Numbered from the stretch's first letter, positions 1 through 11,705 are shown. The stretch is 64,000 bases of DNA from Papio anubis (GCF_008728515.1 NC_044978.1:141531787-141595786), one strand, 5' to 3'. Numbers and translations: made by a program. Notes: generated by a model from the sequence alone, not told the origin.

Positions 1-110
1 ATCATTCATTATAACACGGATGGAACTGGAAGACATTATGCTGAGATAAGCCAGAAACAGAAAGACAAATAATGTATGATCTCACTTATATGTGAAATCT
101 AAAAAAGATC
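1..110 (+). mobile_element. L1 3' end fragment (old L1M/L1PB type)
   Basis: The sequence reads as the last part of L1 ORF2 and the start of the 3' UTR on the plus strand. It has the 'ggatggaactggaagacatt' block followed by 'gatctcacttatatgtg'. It is cut by the window start, so its extent to the left is unknown. No usable open frame remains. Confidence 0.75.
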
Positions 111-1115
111 CTTTACATTTTGTTTCAATGGCATCAGGTTCATTTGGAGCTTCTCATTTTGCATGCATAGACTTTTTAAATAATGAAAAAAAGCAGACCA
201 AGCAAAATAGCAACTGGCAAAGAGAGAGGAAGCATGCCCAAATAGGAAGTAGTACAGAATGAAAGAAGATTGTCTTCACACATCATGAAAAATGGCAAGA
301 TCTATTTCATTTAGAAGCAGCAGAGTATAGAAAATAAACCCTTGAGAAGGGTATCAGAATTCCTGATTTCTAGTATTTCTAGTTCAGGGCCCATTACAAT
401 ATAACCAGAACACTAGGGAAGTCCCCAAATTAGATAATCCTACATTAAAAATGATCTTGGTGGTTAAGAAAATATGTCTTAAGAATTGATCATATATGAG
501 ATAGATAAAGACTTGACATCACTAGAAGTCATTTCTAGGAAATATTACCCACTTCAGCTAAAGAACATTTTTTTTTTCCTGAGAATTTTTGCATTTTTGC
601 ATGCTGGTAAGGGGAGCCTTCAAGGAGAAAGGGAATATACTGAAATTGAAGAACAGGATTGAATATATCACATACTTAGGAGTAACTGAGGTATACATCC
701 ACCAAGACTTCCAGTAACAGTTCAGAAGGATGCTGGCATTATTGTTAATGTAATTTTAATATTTGAGAGCTTAAAATATTCTTTGTTATTGCTGCTATTC
801 TAAAACTGTTCTCCTATAAAGATTATTCTTAATGAGGAAAGGATTTATTTACCAATTTTGAAGAAAAAAAAAGAAGAGCAAAACTGAGAAGATAACAGGT
901 GATCTCAGTCACAAAGAAGGCCCAGGAAATAAAGGAAATGGGTATACATGTAAAGAAAAAAAAAAAAAAAGTGGGATCTAGTCCCCTGGATCTGGTAAAA
1001 AAAAAACTAGTAAAAAGCACCAAGTGAATGAAATAAAGCCTGAGAAGAGGCCATTAAGTCTTACAAATTAAAAGACAAAACAAAAAGCTTCTTCTCTAAC
1101 AGAGGTCATCTAAGC
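111..1115. other. No recognisable gene or repeat
   Basis: This is AT-rich sequence with an A-run near 957-970. I see no convincing coding frame, RNA gene or repeat family. A short minus-strand frame here is driven by poly-T/Phe-rich translation of A-runs and is not credible as a gene. Confidence 0.5.
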
Positions 1116-1589
1116 CAACCCTCTCATTTTTTAAAAAATTTATTTATTATTATTATTATACTTTAAGTTCTAGGGTACATGTTCATAACGTGCAGGTTGT
1201 TACATATGTATACTTGTGCCATGTTGCTGTGCTGCACCCATCAACTCGTCAGCACCCATCAACTCGTCATTTACATCAGGTATAACTCCCAATGCAATCC
1301 CTCCCCCCTCCCCCCTCCCCATGATAGGCCCTGGTGTGTGATGTTCCCCTTCCCAAGTCCAAGTGATCTCATTGTTCAGTTCCCACCTATGAGTGAGAAC
1401 ATGCGGTGTTTGGTTTTCTGTTCTTGGGATAGTTTGCTAAGAATGATGGTTTCCAGCTGCATCCATGTCCCTACAAAGGACACAAACTCATCCTTTTTTA
1501 TGGCTGCATAGTATTCCATGGTGTATATGTGCCACATTTTCTTAATCCAGTCTGTCACTGATGGACATTTGCAACCCTCTCATTTTTTA
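1116..1589 (-). mobile_element. 5'-truncated L1PA-type element with perfect 18-bp TSD
   Basis: The body is about 1134-1571, antisense. The left end has the T-rich/ATT-rich tail and the L1 3' UTR, including a C-run at 1302-1320 that corresponds to the L1 3' UTR G-tract. The right end is the last ~60 codons of ORF2. It is flanked by perfect copies of caaccctctcatttttta at 1116-1133 and 1572-1589, the hallmark of target-primed reverse transcription. The insertion is about 440 bp, and 5' truncation removed most of the element. The low divergence suggests an L1PA subfamily; I did not determine which. Confidence 0.95.
1376..1558 (-). pseudogene. L1 ORF2 C-terminal remnant
   Basis: This 60-codon open stretch is the C-terminal end of L1 ORF2p. 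It contains the typical IKKMWHIYTMEYYAAIKK block and ends at the usual GGN stop. It lacks the endonuclease, reverse transcriptase and most of the cysteine-rich region, so it encodes nothing functional. It lies within the truncated L1 at 1134-1571. Confidence 0.9.
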
Positions 1590-2500
1590 CAAGAAATTCC
1601 TTTCCAATATTTTCCATAAGTCACTTCACCTTTTTGCCCCTTAATTTTTTCATCTATAGAAGGTAAAAATGTTACTTTAAAAGTTCCCTAAGGTCTATTC
1701 CATCTCTAAAATGCTGTTATTTTAGTAATTACTCTTCCCTTAAATACTCATTAATATGACCTTGCAAAAGCATTTTCTATACTTTTGGCTAATACTCTTT
1801 AAGGAAGTAACCAAACTCATAAATGGGCAAGTAAAGAAATATCTCAGGGTTTAAAACATTCCTAGAGTCATAAATAAAATGACTTAGATGATTCTTTGGG
1901 AAATGACATAAACACTATTCTGCCTCATTTACCATGGGAAAATAACATTCAGAAACAAACTGTATGGTTTAAAAGACTGGCTTTATCAGAGAAGATTTAG
2001 ACTAAAATATTTCCTACTTAAGTGCACTTTAAAATGCTACATCATAAAAACTCCTCAGACTTTCATACTTTTCTCATTTCTCTGGTTTCAGCCATCATTG
2101 TCCAACATAAAGATTACTGAAATAATATCCTAATAGTACTCCATCATAATCTCCAAATCTATTCACCCTTGGTTAGTCAGACTTAATGTTTTTAATGTCA
2201 AAACTGATTTTCAGCATCTATTTAGGGTATCAAAAGCTGGAATGAGTGTCACTACCATCCTAACAACAGAATCTACTTGACTTTAATTTTTCTCAAACCT
2301 ATAGAAGAGTTCATTTCACAGAGCAATAAATTAGTCTGAAATTTAATGAAAGGCAGGTGCCCCCTCCCGCCACACACACAAAAAATACCATGTCACAAGC
2401 ACCTGTTCATCTGGAGTGCAGTACAGAAGGATGATGAGAAACACCACATAAGCTGGTATGAGAAATTCTCAGTGGGTTCCTTAAGACTAAGTGCGGGCTA
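1590..2500. other. Unassigned sequence
   Basis: This stretch has no open frame of note and no repeat I can name. It contains a short CA-rich tract near 2368-2382. It could include very diverged repeats. Confidence 0.4.
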
Positions 2501-3342
2501 GCTAGTGTAAGAATATGGAATGCCGAGGACCTGAAGATACAAGGAGAATTAGCACTACACTATGGACTGTATGCTCACAAGGAATATTAAGGGACAGGGT
2601 AGAAAACGAGAGAAAGCATTTCTCATGGTGTAGATCTTGGGGAGGGAAGTAGCTGCCACTGTGAAACAAGCAAAAACTCCACCCAGGTCATTCTCCCACA
2701 TGACACAAAAGACTCAACTTACAGGAAGAAGGGCAGTAAACCATGTTGCCTCCAGGGCACAGGCACAGATCCCTTATGGGTGGGAGAAGGTAAATTTGGA
2801 GAAAAGAAAACTTTCCTCTGAGGGAGGACTGGGAAATGATAGCATTTTTGCAGAAGTTCAAAACAACAGTGATAGATCCAGCCAGATACCCAGGGTCATG
2901 GATTTGACTAAAACTATGGCTAAGCTAGGACAATGTAGACTACCTACCCTTGCCCCTCACACCACTAGCAAGACCTAAGTAAGAAGTAATATGAGGCATA
3001 GACTAAAACTGAGGGTGGAAAAGAAATATTGAAGAAAAATCTTCTGGCAACGAACAGCCACCCAAAACATAAGGTAATGATGAAGAAACACGAAATTAGC
3101 AATGCACTGAGATAAATTCCAGCAACAACAAGCCAAGCCTCCAAACCAACTCAAATCCTAAACAAGACTGACACAACCCTCCACGTTAAGCCCTATCAGA
3201 AGAAACGATAAGGCAAAGGTATGCAAATCGAACCATAATTATTGTGTACTTTATTCTTTACTCTGCTACACACCATGTCTAGTTTTCAACCAAAATTTAT
3301 AAAACATAAATAAATTTTGTAAAGAAGCCACATATACATACC

Positions 3343-3350
<8 letters not shown>

Positions 3351-3379
<29 letters not shown>
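3351..3379. repeat. (AC)n microsatellite
   Basis: About 14 uninterrupted AC dinucleotides lie 30 bp upstream of the Alu. It is likely polymorphic in length. Confidence 0.95.
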
Positions 3380-3398
3380 AGTACGCACAAAATTATCA

Positions 3399-3836
3399 AG
3401 AGAGAAAGCAGGCCAGTCATGGTGGCTTACACCTGTAATCCCCACACTTTGGGAGGTTAAGGTAGGAGGATCGCGTGAGCCCAGGAGTTTGAGACCAGCA
3501 CAGGCAACAAAGGTAGACTTTGTCTCTACAAGGAAAAAAAATAAAAAATACATATATATATATACACACACACACGCATATATATACACATACACACACT
3601 ATATATATACACACACACACACATATATATATATATTTTTTTTTAATTAACTGGCCATGGTGGTGTGCTCCTGTAGTCCCAGCTACTCAAGAAGCTGAAG
3701 CGGGAGGATTGCTTGAGCCTGAGAGGTGTAGGCTGCAATGAGCAGTGATTGTACCAATACACTGCAGCCTAAGTGACAGAGCAAGACTCTGTCTAAAATT
3801 TTTAAGAAAAAAAAATAGAGAGAGAGAGAGAAAGCA
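3399..3836 (+). mobile_element. AluJ-type SINE with a microsatellite expanded in its A-rich linker, 12-bp TSD
   Basis: The Alu body is 3411-3824. The left monomer starts at 'ggccagtcatggtggctta' and the right monomer starts around 3650 at 'ctggccatggtggtgtgc'. Perfect TSDs agagagaaagca lie at 3399-3410 and 3825-3836. The central linker carries a TA/CA compound repeat (about 3551-3634). The 3' A-tail has degenerated into an AG repeat. Divergence and 'gaggatcgcgtgagcccag' fit AluJ better than AluS. Confidence 0.92.
3551..3640. repeat. Compound (TA)n/(CA)n microsatellite inside the Alu linker
   Basis: Alternating blocks of TA and CA repeats replace the A-rich linker between the two Alu monomers. 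They produce spurious Tyr/Ile/Val/Cys-rich frames on both strands that are not genes. Confidence 0.95.
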
Positions 3837-4418
3837 TTCAGATACAGTTATGACAAGATGTTGAAACCTTCAGACAGGGAATTTAAAATAACTATGACCA
3901 ATGATAAAGGCTTTAGTGGAAAAGGTGAATAACACGAATGGACAGATGAAGAATTTTAGCAGCAACATGAAATTATAAACAAAACAAGTGTTAGAAATGA
4001 AAAAAACCTGAATGTACCCTATTAATTCATCATTAGACTCGACAGAGCCAAGGAAAGAATCACTGCATTAAAGATGGATCAATAAAAATTATTCCAAGTG
4101 AATTACAAGAAGAAGAAAAAAAGTTTTAGACAGAATCCAAGAGCTGGACAATAGTCAATGTTCTAATACTCATGTCATTGAAATCCTCTTAGAAACAGGA
4201 AGGGAGAGAAAGAAGGCTCTCCTCATATTTCAGAAGAAATAGTTAAGAGAGAATAACCAAGAATTTTCAAAAAGTAATGATCAAAGAACCTCAGAGAACA
4301 CCATGCAGGATAAATAGGAAAAGGAAGGACAAAAGGAAGGCAGATAGAAACGGAGGATGTGGTGGCTGAGAGGCAAAGATGGGGAAGAAGATTTTGTGGG
4401 GGCGGGGAGAAGTGCTCT

Positions 4419-4655
4419 GCACATTCATGGGCAACTGCAAGGAGTCCACAATAAGTTCTAGAGACTGAATCAGTCCAGGCCCAATAAACTCATTCAAAAC
4501 AAACCAAACTATTATGGGAAGAGAGGAGAGGGGGGAAAAGGGAAGGAGAATTACTTTGCACATTCATGGGTAATTGCAAGGAGTACACAATAAGTTATAA
4601 GAGACTGAATCAGTCTGGGTCCAATAAACTCTTCAAAACAAACCAAACTATTATG
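4419..4655 (+). repeat. 98-bp duplicated unit (two direct copies, 139-bp period)
   Basis: Copy 1 is 4419-4516 and copy 2 is 4558-4655. Both begin 'gcacattcatggg' and end 'ccaaactattatg', with a purine-rich 41-bp spacer between them. Identity is roughly 90% by eye. Copy 2 abuts the left end of the MLT1-like LTR. I do not recognise the unit as a known repeat family. Confidence 0.85.
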
Positions 4656-5052
4656 AGCTGAAATGTGTCTTCCCAATATTTTTATGATGAACTTAACCCT
4701 AACCCCCAATACCTCAAAATGTGACTATATTTGCAGATCAGGCATTTAAAACGGTAATTAAGTTAAAAAGGTGTTGTAAAGAGAGGCCCTAATCCAATAG
4801 GACAAGTTCAGAATGAGGTTATTTTTATAAAAAGAGAAAAAGGACACAGATAAAAATTTATAGAAGAACCATGTGAAGACATCAGACAAAGATGACCACT
4901 GGAAGCCAAAAAGAGAGGTCTTAGAAGAAATCATTCATGACTACACTTTGCTCTTGCACTTCTAGCCTCTAGAATTGTGAGAAAATAAATGTATTTTGTT
5001 TATGCCATCTGCTCTGTGGTATTTGTCCAAGCAGCACTAGCAAACTAATACA
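4654..5052 (+). mobile_element. MLT1-like MaLR solo LTR
   Basis: This matches the general MLT1 layout in forward orientation. The left end has 'cctaacccccaatacctc', the middle has 'ccctaatccaataggaca', and the right end has 'agaattgtgagaaaataaa' followed by 'agcaaactaatacaca'. The AATAAA near 4983 is the expected LTR polyadenylation signal. It is a relic of an ERVL-related non-autonomous retroelement, with no coding capacity. The subfamily was not determined. Confidence 0.75.
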
Positions 5053-6007
5053 CAAACAAAGCTTCATTTCGGGACACAGCCTATATTGAGTAAAGACAAA
5101 AAGAAGCAAAGAAAAAGTAAAGGCCAAAAAAAGAGGAGTCTAGAAAAAGAAGGGTTATAGAGCTAAGACATTACAGAAAAGACAAGGGAATAGTTTTAAA
5201 CCCTTCTGAAAAACAACCAGAGGAGGAACCTTAGTGTTATAAATTAAAAAGCTCTTCTGACCCACCTCTTCCTTCTCAAAGTTCAAATTTGGTATCATAA
5301 TGACCAAAAAAAAAAAAAAAAAAACAGACTCTTATAGAAACCTACACAAAGATATTATGAAACAAAAGAAAACAAGATGCAGAAAAGCATCTCTACAGAC
5401 AAAGATAGCCTCTAGGAAAGACATAATTATAAAAACAATTTAAAACTGTATCCTAGTATATGTCTGGGTTTGATTTAAAAAAAAAAAAAAAAGAGCTACT
5501 AAAGGTTCTACAGAAATGTAAGTCTTAACACAGAAATTAGAGCTTACATCAATATGGGAAAGTCTAGACAGTATACATCTAGAAGACTTCAGTCAGTGAA
5601 CTGGAGAAATAGTAACTAACAACTTCAGCCTGAAACCCTGGAGTTAGTGAAGGTATCAGAACTCACAACAGTGAGAACACAGACAGAATTTAACAGTGAG
5701 AGACAGCTGGGTCCAGCTGCCGCAACTATAAAATAATATGTGAAAAGATCTCTAATGCCACTGCAACTGGTCATCATGACATCCCCAGAATAACAAATTC
5801 TATTTTACTTCCACTTTCTAAATATCATGTGATACTATAGTCAAACTCTTACCTAAAGACAAAGTGAAAATATAATTGTGAAAAATGTATTTTCCAGCCT
5901 AGTAGAAAATATTGTGATATTCAGTTGACGACATTAAATCCAGGATACCTAGTATTTCAAAGCAAGCTAAAGATGAAAACCGCATAATATATAAAAGAAC
6001 GATATTA

Positions 6008-6243
6008 TCATTGGCCACTGAATAACATGGGTTTGAACTGCACCGGTGCACATATACACAGATTTTTTTCAACCAAACACAAATTGATAATACATTCATC
6101 AATGTGAATTCCACAAATACAAAGGGCCAGCATTTGTAAACATAGTTTCTGGAAGATCAGTTGCGGGAACTGCATATCCATGGACGCTGGTATTCGCAGG
6201 AGGCCCCGGAACCAATCTCCCATGCATATTATAGGACAACTGT
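6008..6243. mobile_element. Tigger-group (TcMar) non-autonomous DNA transposon, MER-type MITE
   Basis: The left end reads 'gaataacatgggtttgaact', followed by 'gatttttttcaaccaaac'. The right end reads 'ggccccggaaccaatctccc' before 'ggacaactgt'. The outer ends are roughly inverted, as expected for a Tigger-derived MITE. I am confident of the general class but not of the family name. Confidence 0.65.
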
Positions 6244-6954
6244 AAATCAAAATTAGCAAAACTCACAAATAACTTGAGAAAACTCAAGAAAAATGTGAAG
6301 ATAAGACTATTTAAGAAGAGAATAAACTTAAAGAAACACTAAGATAAATAAACATGTCATAAAATGTTCTAAGATTAAAACGAAGTCAATTTTTCACAAT
6401 TAAAAAGAAATGAACAAAGTGTTCAAGGTGAAATGACAAAATATGCAATAGGCAAACATCAATGTGCATATATAAAATAAATAAAGCAGTGGAATAGAAT
6501 ACCTACTAATACTTACAATTCAAGAAAATCTTCTTGAGGAAAAAACTTTATAACTACATATGTAAATAGCATAGTACTCATCTGAGAAAATCTTACTAGA
6601 GTGGCAAAATCAAAGTATATTCTAGTAGAATTACTGAACTATAGAAAAAAATAATTTAGGCATTGAGGCAAAAAAGATTAAATCAATTAAAAGAAAAAAA
6701 AAAAAGACATTTATTTGACTTTTCAACAGTAATGCTTTACGCCAGTAGAAAGGACTAACATATTTAAGATAGTCAAGAAAAGAAAACAGGAACCAAAGAT
6801 TTTAAATGCAATCAATATTATTTTAAAGTAAAAAGGCAATAAAATGTGTTGTCAACATGCAAAAACTAAAGGAATAAAATCCCTGTGAGCACTTTCAAAG
6901 AAATCTCCTGAAGAACAGGCTTCAAAAAGCTAAAATGAATGGAGATATATCCAC

Positions 6955-8510
6955 ATATGAACAAATGGAAAGTGTGGAAAGCATGGAAGAGTATGAAGGG
7001 CTCAGAAGGAGACAGGAAGATGAGGGAAATTTTAGAAATTACTAGAGACTGGTTCAATGGTTATGACCAAAATGCTGGTAGTGAAATGAACAGTGAAGGC
7101 CAGGTTGACAAGATCTCAGATGCAGATGAGGAACTTATTGGGAACTGAAGTAACAGTCCCTTTTGTTATGCCTTAGAAAAGAACGGTTTCATTGTGCCTC
7201 TTCCCTAGGGATCTATGGAAGTTTGAACACAGCAGTGATGATTGACGGTATCTAACAGAAGAAATTTCTAAGCAACAAAGTATTCAAGATGTGGCCTGTC
7301 TGTTTCTAAAAACCTATACTCACATATATGAGCAAATACATGACCTAAAGTTGGAACTTACATTTAAAGGAAAATCGGAGCTTAAAAGTTTGAAAAATGT
7401 GTAGTCTGACCATGTGATAAGAAAAGTCTATTTTCTGGGGAAAAAATTAAGCAGGCTGCAGAATTTGCATAAGCAAAAAGGATCCAAGTACTAATAGTGA
7501 AGACAATGAAAATAAGACCTCTAAGGAATTTCAGAGACATTTGGGGCAGACCATCCCATCACAGGACAAGAAGCCTAGGAGAACAGAATGGTTTGGTGAG
7601 CCAGGCCCAAGGGCCCACTGCCCTGTGCAGCTTTGGGAAACTGCTCCCTGCATCACAGCCACTCCAGTCTCAGTTATGGCTCAAAAGGGTTCAGGTACAG
7701 CTCAGGCCACTGCTTCAGAGGATTTAAGTCATAAGCCTTAGCAGCTTCCACATGGTGTTAAGCCTGTGGGTACATGGAGTGCAAGAGTTGAGTCTTGGGC
7801 GCCTCTACCTAGATTTCAGAGAATATATGGAAAAGCCCTGGTGTCCAGTTAGAAGCCTGCTGCAGGAGCAGAGCCTCAAAGGGAACCCCTACTAGGGCAG
7901 TGCAGAGGGAAAAAGTGAGGTTGGAGACCCCAAACACAGGCTCCACTGCGGAACTGCTTAGGGGAGCTGTGATAAGAGGGCCACCATCCTCCAGACCCCA
8001 TAATGGTAAATCCACTGACAGCTTGCAACCTCAGTCTGGAAAAGCTACAGGCACTCAATGCTAGCCCTTGAGAGCAGCCATGGGGGCTAAGCCCTTCAGG
8101 CCAAAGGGGTGGAGCTGCCCAAGACCTTGGGAGCAGACCCCTTGCACCAGTGTGCTCTGGAGGTGAGACATGGAGTCAAGTCAGATTATATTGGAGCTTT
8201 AAGATTCAGTGACTGTCCTGTTGGGTTTCAGATTTGTACAGGGCCTGTAGCACCTTTCTTTTGGCTGATTTCTCCCTTTTAAAACAAAAGGAGATTTAGA
8301 ATAAAATTGTATCTTGGAAGTAACTAGTTTTTGATTTTACAGGCTCATAGGTAGAAGACACTCGCCTTGTCTCATATAAGACTTTGGACTGTGTACTTTT
8401 GAGTCAATGCTGAAATGAGTTAAGACTTTGGGAAACTGTTAAGAAGAGATTATTGTATTTTGCAATGTGAGAAGAACATGAGATAGGGAGGGGCCAGAGG
8501 TGGAATAAAA
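6955..8510 (+). mobile_element. MaLR internal region (MST-int/THE1-int like)
   Basis: The sequence follows the MST/THE1 internal consensus in order. Examples are 'tgaccaaaatgctggtagtg', 'gatgaggaacttattgggaa', 'gcagcttccacatggtgtta', 'gagacatggagtcaagtcag' and, near the 3' end, 'tgtattttgcaatgtgagaa'. It runs straight into the LTR at 8511. MaLR elements are non-autonomous and the short frames here are not functional. The left boundary (about 6955) abuts old L1 sequence and no 5' LTR is present. Confidence 0.85.
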
Positions 8511-8890
8511 TGCTTTGGATTTTTGCCCCTGCCCAAATATCATGTCAAATTGCAATCCCCAATGTTGAAGGTGGGGCCTGGTAGGAGGTGACTAGATCAT
8601 TGGGGCGCGTTTCCCATTTTGGTATTATTCTGATGATAAAGTTCTCACAAGTTACAGTTATTTAAAAGTATATGGCACCTCCCTCCACCCCTTCCTCCTT
8701 CTTCAGCCATGTAAGATGAGCCTGTTTCCCCTTCACCTTCAGCCACTGTAAGTTTCCTGAGGCCTCCCCAGAAGTTAGCATCATGCTTCCTGTACAGCCT
8801 GCAGAACTGTGATCCCATTAATACTGTTTTCATTATAAATTACCCAGTGTAAGGTATTTATTTATAGCAATGCCAGAACAAACTAATACA
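8511..8890 (+). mobile_element. MST-type MaLR LTR (3' LTR)
   Basis: The LTR begins 'tgctttggatttttgccc' and ends 'aacaaactaataca'. It contains 'ggtggggcctggtaggaggt', 'cttcctgtacagcctgcaga' and 'attataaattacccagt', which are diagnostic of MST/THE1 LTRs. It directly follows the internal region, so it is the 3' LTR of an element that has lost its 5' LTR. The adjoining sequence at 8891 is L1, so the element sits against old L1 DNA. Confidence 0.9.
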
Positions 8891-9640
8891 CACCTATTAT
8901 CAAAAAGACAAAAGATACTAAGTGTTTGCAAGCATATATAGAAAAGGGAAACCTAGCACACTGTTGGTGGCGATGTAAATTAGTATAGCAATTATGGAAA
9001 ACAGTATAGAGGTTCCGCAAAAAATTAAACCTACCATACGACTCATCAGTCCTACTACTGTGTATATACCCAAAGGAAAGTAAATCAGTATGTTGATGAA
9101 ATAACTATATTCCCATATTTATTGCCACACTATTCACAATAGTCAACATATGGAATCAACCTAAGTATCTATCAGCAGATGAACAGATAAAGTATGGTAT
9201 ACATACATAATGGAATACCATCGAGAAATAAACAGTAAATCCTTCTATTTGCAGAAACATGGATGAATCTCAAAGACATTATGTTACAAAATAAGCCAGG
9301 CACAGAAATACAAATACTGCATGATCTCACTAATATGTGGAATTGAAAAACTTGATCTTATAGAAAGAGAGAGTAGAACTGTGATTACCAATGGCTGGTA
9401 GTGAGGGGAAAAGTTTGGAGGAAAGAGAGTTTTGGGGAGGTGCTGGTCAAATGCTGCAAAATTTCATTTAGACAGTAGGAAAAGTTCAAAGGATCTATCA
9501 TATAACATGGTGACTATAGTTAATGTGTAAGTCTTGAAAAATCCTAAGAGAGTGACATATAACATTTCTCAGTACAAAAATGATAATGATGTGAGGTATT
9601 AACCATTAGTTAGCTACATTATAGGAGATTTGGTGTTTTA
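8891..9640 (+). mobile_element. L1M-type 3' fragment (ORF2 end and 3' UTR)
   Basis: This starts 'attatcaaaaagacaaaag' and passes 'gtgtatatacccaaaggaaa', 'gatgaatctcaaagacatta' and 'gcatgatctcactaatatgt' into a 3' UTR with 'acatggtgactatagttaat'. These are the C-terminal ORF2 and 3' UTR of an L1MA/L1MB-type element. It contains many stops. It begins immediately after the MST LTR. Confidence 0.85.
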
Positions 9641-10289
9641 TTATTAAAAGTAGTTCAAGCAAGGCTTGCCCTCCCTCAAAAAGAGTTGGAAGATAAAATT
9701 TTCAGAAATCTAATTAATTTGAAATACATTAGAAGATAAAAGGAAAATTAAAGAAATAAGGAGCTATTAAAAGCAATCCATTTTTCCAGATTGGTGGCAT
9801 AATTCTCAAAAGAGCAATCTGTTTCTAGCTAACTTTTTTTCTAAGCTTCTCAAACCAAGAACTAATCACAGAGATCCCGTGAGTTACCATGATAATCCTG
9901 AATGTTTCCCACAAAATGGAGAAATGTGGCAAAAATCAGGTCTACCATGATTACCATGAAAAGACCACTAGGAGAGAGATTGATGGGTGAAGGTATCTTA
10001 AAAGGGCCTTTAAAAATGTTATCATGTCTAAAAACTAGAAAACAAAATAGAGCATTACCACTCACAAGACTTGCCAATACCAAATTTTTAAAAATTAATT
10101 GTTTAAAATTATTTTGTAAAAGAATTAAAAGCATGCTAGCAAAAGAACAAGTCCTTATGATTCTTTTGGAGGCCAGAACTTCTAAATGTTACATAAATTT
10201 TAAAAAATTATTTAATTATTATTTTAAAATCCAAATAGGAATGATAAAATCAGCTTAAAAGACAACCCACATTTAATACAAAGTTAAGA
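9641..10289. other. Unassigned sequence
   Basis: I see no supported gene or repeat here. Two overlapping antiparallel frames of 90-118 codons (9862-10258) lack any recognisable motif, lie in AT-rich DNA and look like chance. Confidence 0.4.
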
Positions 10290-10570
10290 AAACTGAAGAG
10301 AAGTTGGTAAAAGGGTACAAAAATGTAGCTAGATAGAAAGAATAAAGTCTAATATTCAATAATACAGTAAGGAATTGTAGTTAATAATTTATTATATATT
10401 TCAAAACAGCTAAAAGAAGACTTGTAATGTTCCACAAAGAAAGGTAAATGCCTGAAGTGATAGATATCCCAATTACCCTAACTTTATCATTATACATTAT
10501 ATACAGGTATCAAAATAAATAGCATGTATGCCCCCAAAATATGTACAACTACTACATATCAATTTTTGAG
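10290..10570 (+). mobile_element. L1M 3' UTR tail
   Basis: The block has 'tatatttcaaaacagctaaa', then 'atgttccacaaagaaagg', 'gatagatatcccaattaccc' and 'atatgtacaactactacat'. This is the 3' UTR of an L1MB/L1MA-type element on the plus strand. It is a 5'-truncated remnant or a continuation of the 8891-9640 element after an interruption. Confidence 0.8.
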
Positions 10571-11605
10571 AGTGAAAAAACTTATGACAAGATACGAAAC
10601 ATACACCAGCACATGTACAAACTATATAAACAGATTAATATATAAAAACAAAACAATCAAGTCACATTTTTCATAGAAATAAGTCCAGTACACAATACTG
10701 ACTCTTGAAAAAAATTAGGAATTAATATTATAGGCATATAATTTAGAAATATATTGGTAGGAAAACAGAAACCAAAAACTGCTAGAAATTATTGTCTCTA
10801 AAAATTGAAAGCTGAGAGAGAACAGAACAGGGGTTGGCTGATTTTATAAAAAGACTTGTACAACTATTAGACATACTAAATTATGTAAATGCATTACTTT
10901 GCTAGAGTAACTTTTAATAAGCAAAACCTACTTAAATGTCAAAAAATAGTTTATTACTTAATCTCACTTTGTGATCATTAAAAGTTTATCTGTATAAGAA
11001 CATAAGTTCTTAAAAATAAGTAAATAAATAAATTGACTTTTATAAAAGAAAAATGTGAGAAACTCAATCAGCTGGAAGCTAAAAACACATGCCAAATTCT
11101 CACTGCTATAAAGGTTATGAGAGAACTTTGCATTACAGACATTTTGAGAACAGGAATATCTCTAATTTTTCATATATTCTCCTGAGTGCATGCTTAAGAA
11201 GTAAAGCTTTATTTATCAAAGCAGGTAACTAAAGTGAAAATGACATATCTAAATAGCAAGAACAATTGATAAGTAAATAGTATGTTGTTATTTTATGAAA
11301 ATTATAAATTTATTGCTTGTTGGGGTCTTTTTATATTTGCTTAGGTATTTCTTTCAGTCCTATCTGAAAGCCAAAAATATATCTTGCTCTTATTCATTTT
11401 CTTACTGTAAGTAGAAAAAAATCTTAAAGAAAATATAGAAAAATAATGTAAAACTTTGCATGCACTCCATTTCTAGTCTTGCGTTTTGAAGAATTTTCTG
11501 GATTGGAATTACCTAAATCTCTAAAGGAAGAAAAAATTTAACTATAATACAACAATATTTCATTTGAATGGAAAGAACAATAAATGTAATTACAAAACCA
11601 GAAAA
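10571..11605. other. Unassigned AT-rich sequence
   Basis: No open frame, RNA gene or repeat family could be recognised. Confidence 0.4.
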
Positions 11606-11609
11606 ATGT

Positions 11610-11705
11610 TTAAACTCCATGAAGTCAGAAACCATTACGGCTGTGTTTTTCAGTAAACCAGCCAATCCCCCACTGCTGGCTATCTGGTATGTAGTAGAGG
11701 TTTCC
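11610..11705 (+). repeat. Possible L2-like 3' fragment
   Basis: The order of motifs 'gaagtcagaaaccatta...', a central pyrimidine block and 'tctggtatgtagtagagg' loosely follows the L2/MIR 3' end. The match is weak and made by eye. Confidence 0.3.

Larger units (their letters stand above)
2500..6955 (+). mobile_element. Ancient L1M/HAL1-like element, broken by later insertions
   Basis: Separate blocks look like the 5' half of an old L1 of the L1M/HAL1 class on the plus strand. 3837-4330 resembles ORF1, with matches such as 'cagacagggaatttaaaata' and 'ctcagagaacaccatgcagg'. 6700-6955 resembles the ORF1 C-terminal region, with 'acttttcaacagtaatgc' and 'tgtcaacatgcaaaaact'. 2640-3395 resembles an L1M 5' UTR but is less certain. 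Later insertions are an Alu (3411-3824), an MLT1-like LTR (4654-5052) and a Tigger-like MITE (6008-6243). All frames are destroyed. Several separate old elements could also explain these blocks. Confidence 0.5.

Noticed and set aside
829..1023. Phe-rich membrane-like 64-codon antisense frame
   Set aside because: Produced by translation of A/T runs; no supporting signals.
2637..2978. 113-codon open frame as a novel small protein
   Set aside because: It lies in sequence resembling an ancient L1M 5' UTR, has no recognisable domain, and shows no splice or conservation cues that I can see.
9862..10258. Overlapping antiparallel frames of 90 and 118 codons
   Set aside because: No motif, AT-rich low-complexity lysine/leucine composition, no splice or promoter context; chance frames.
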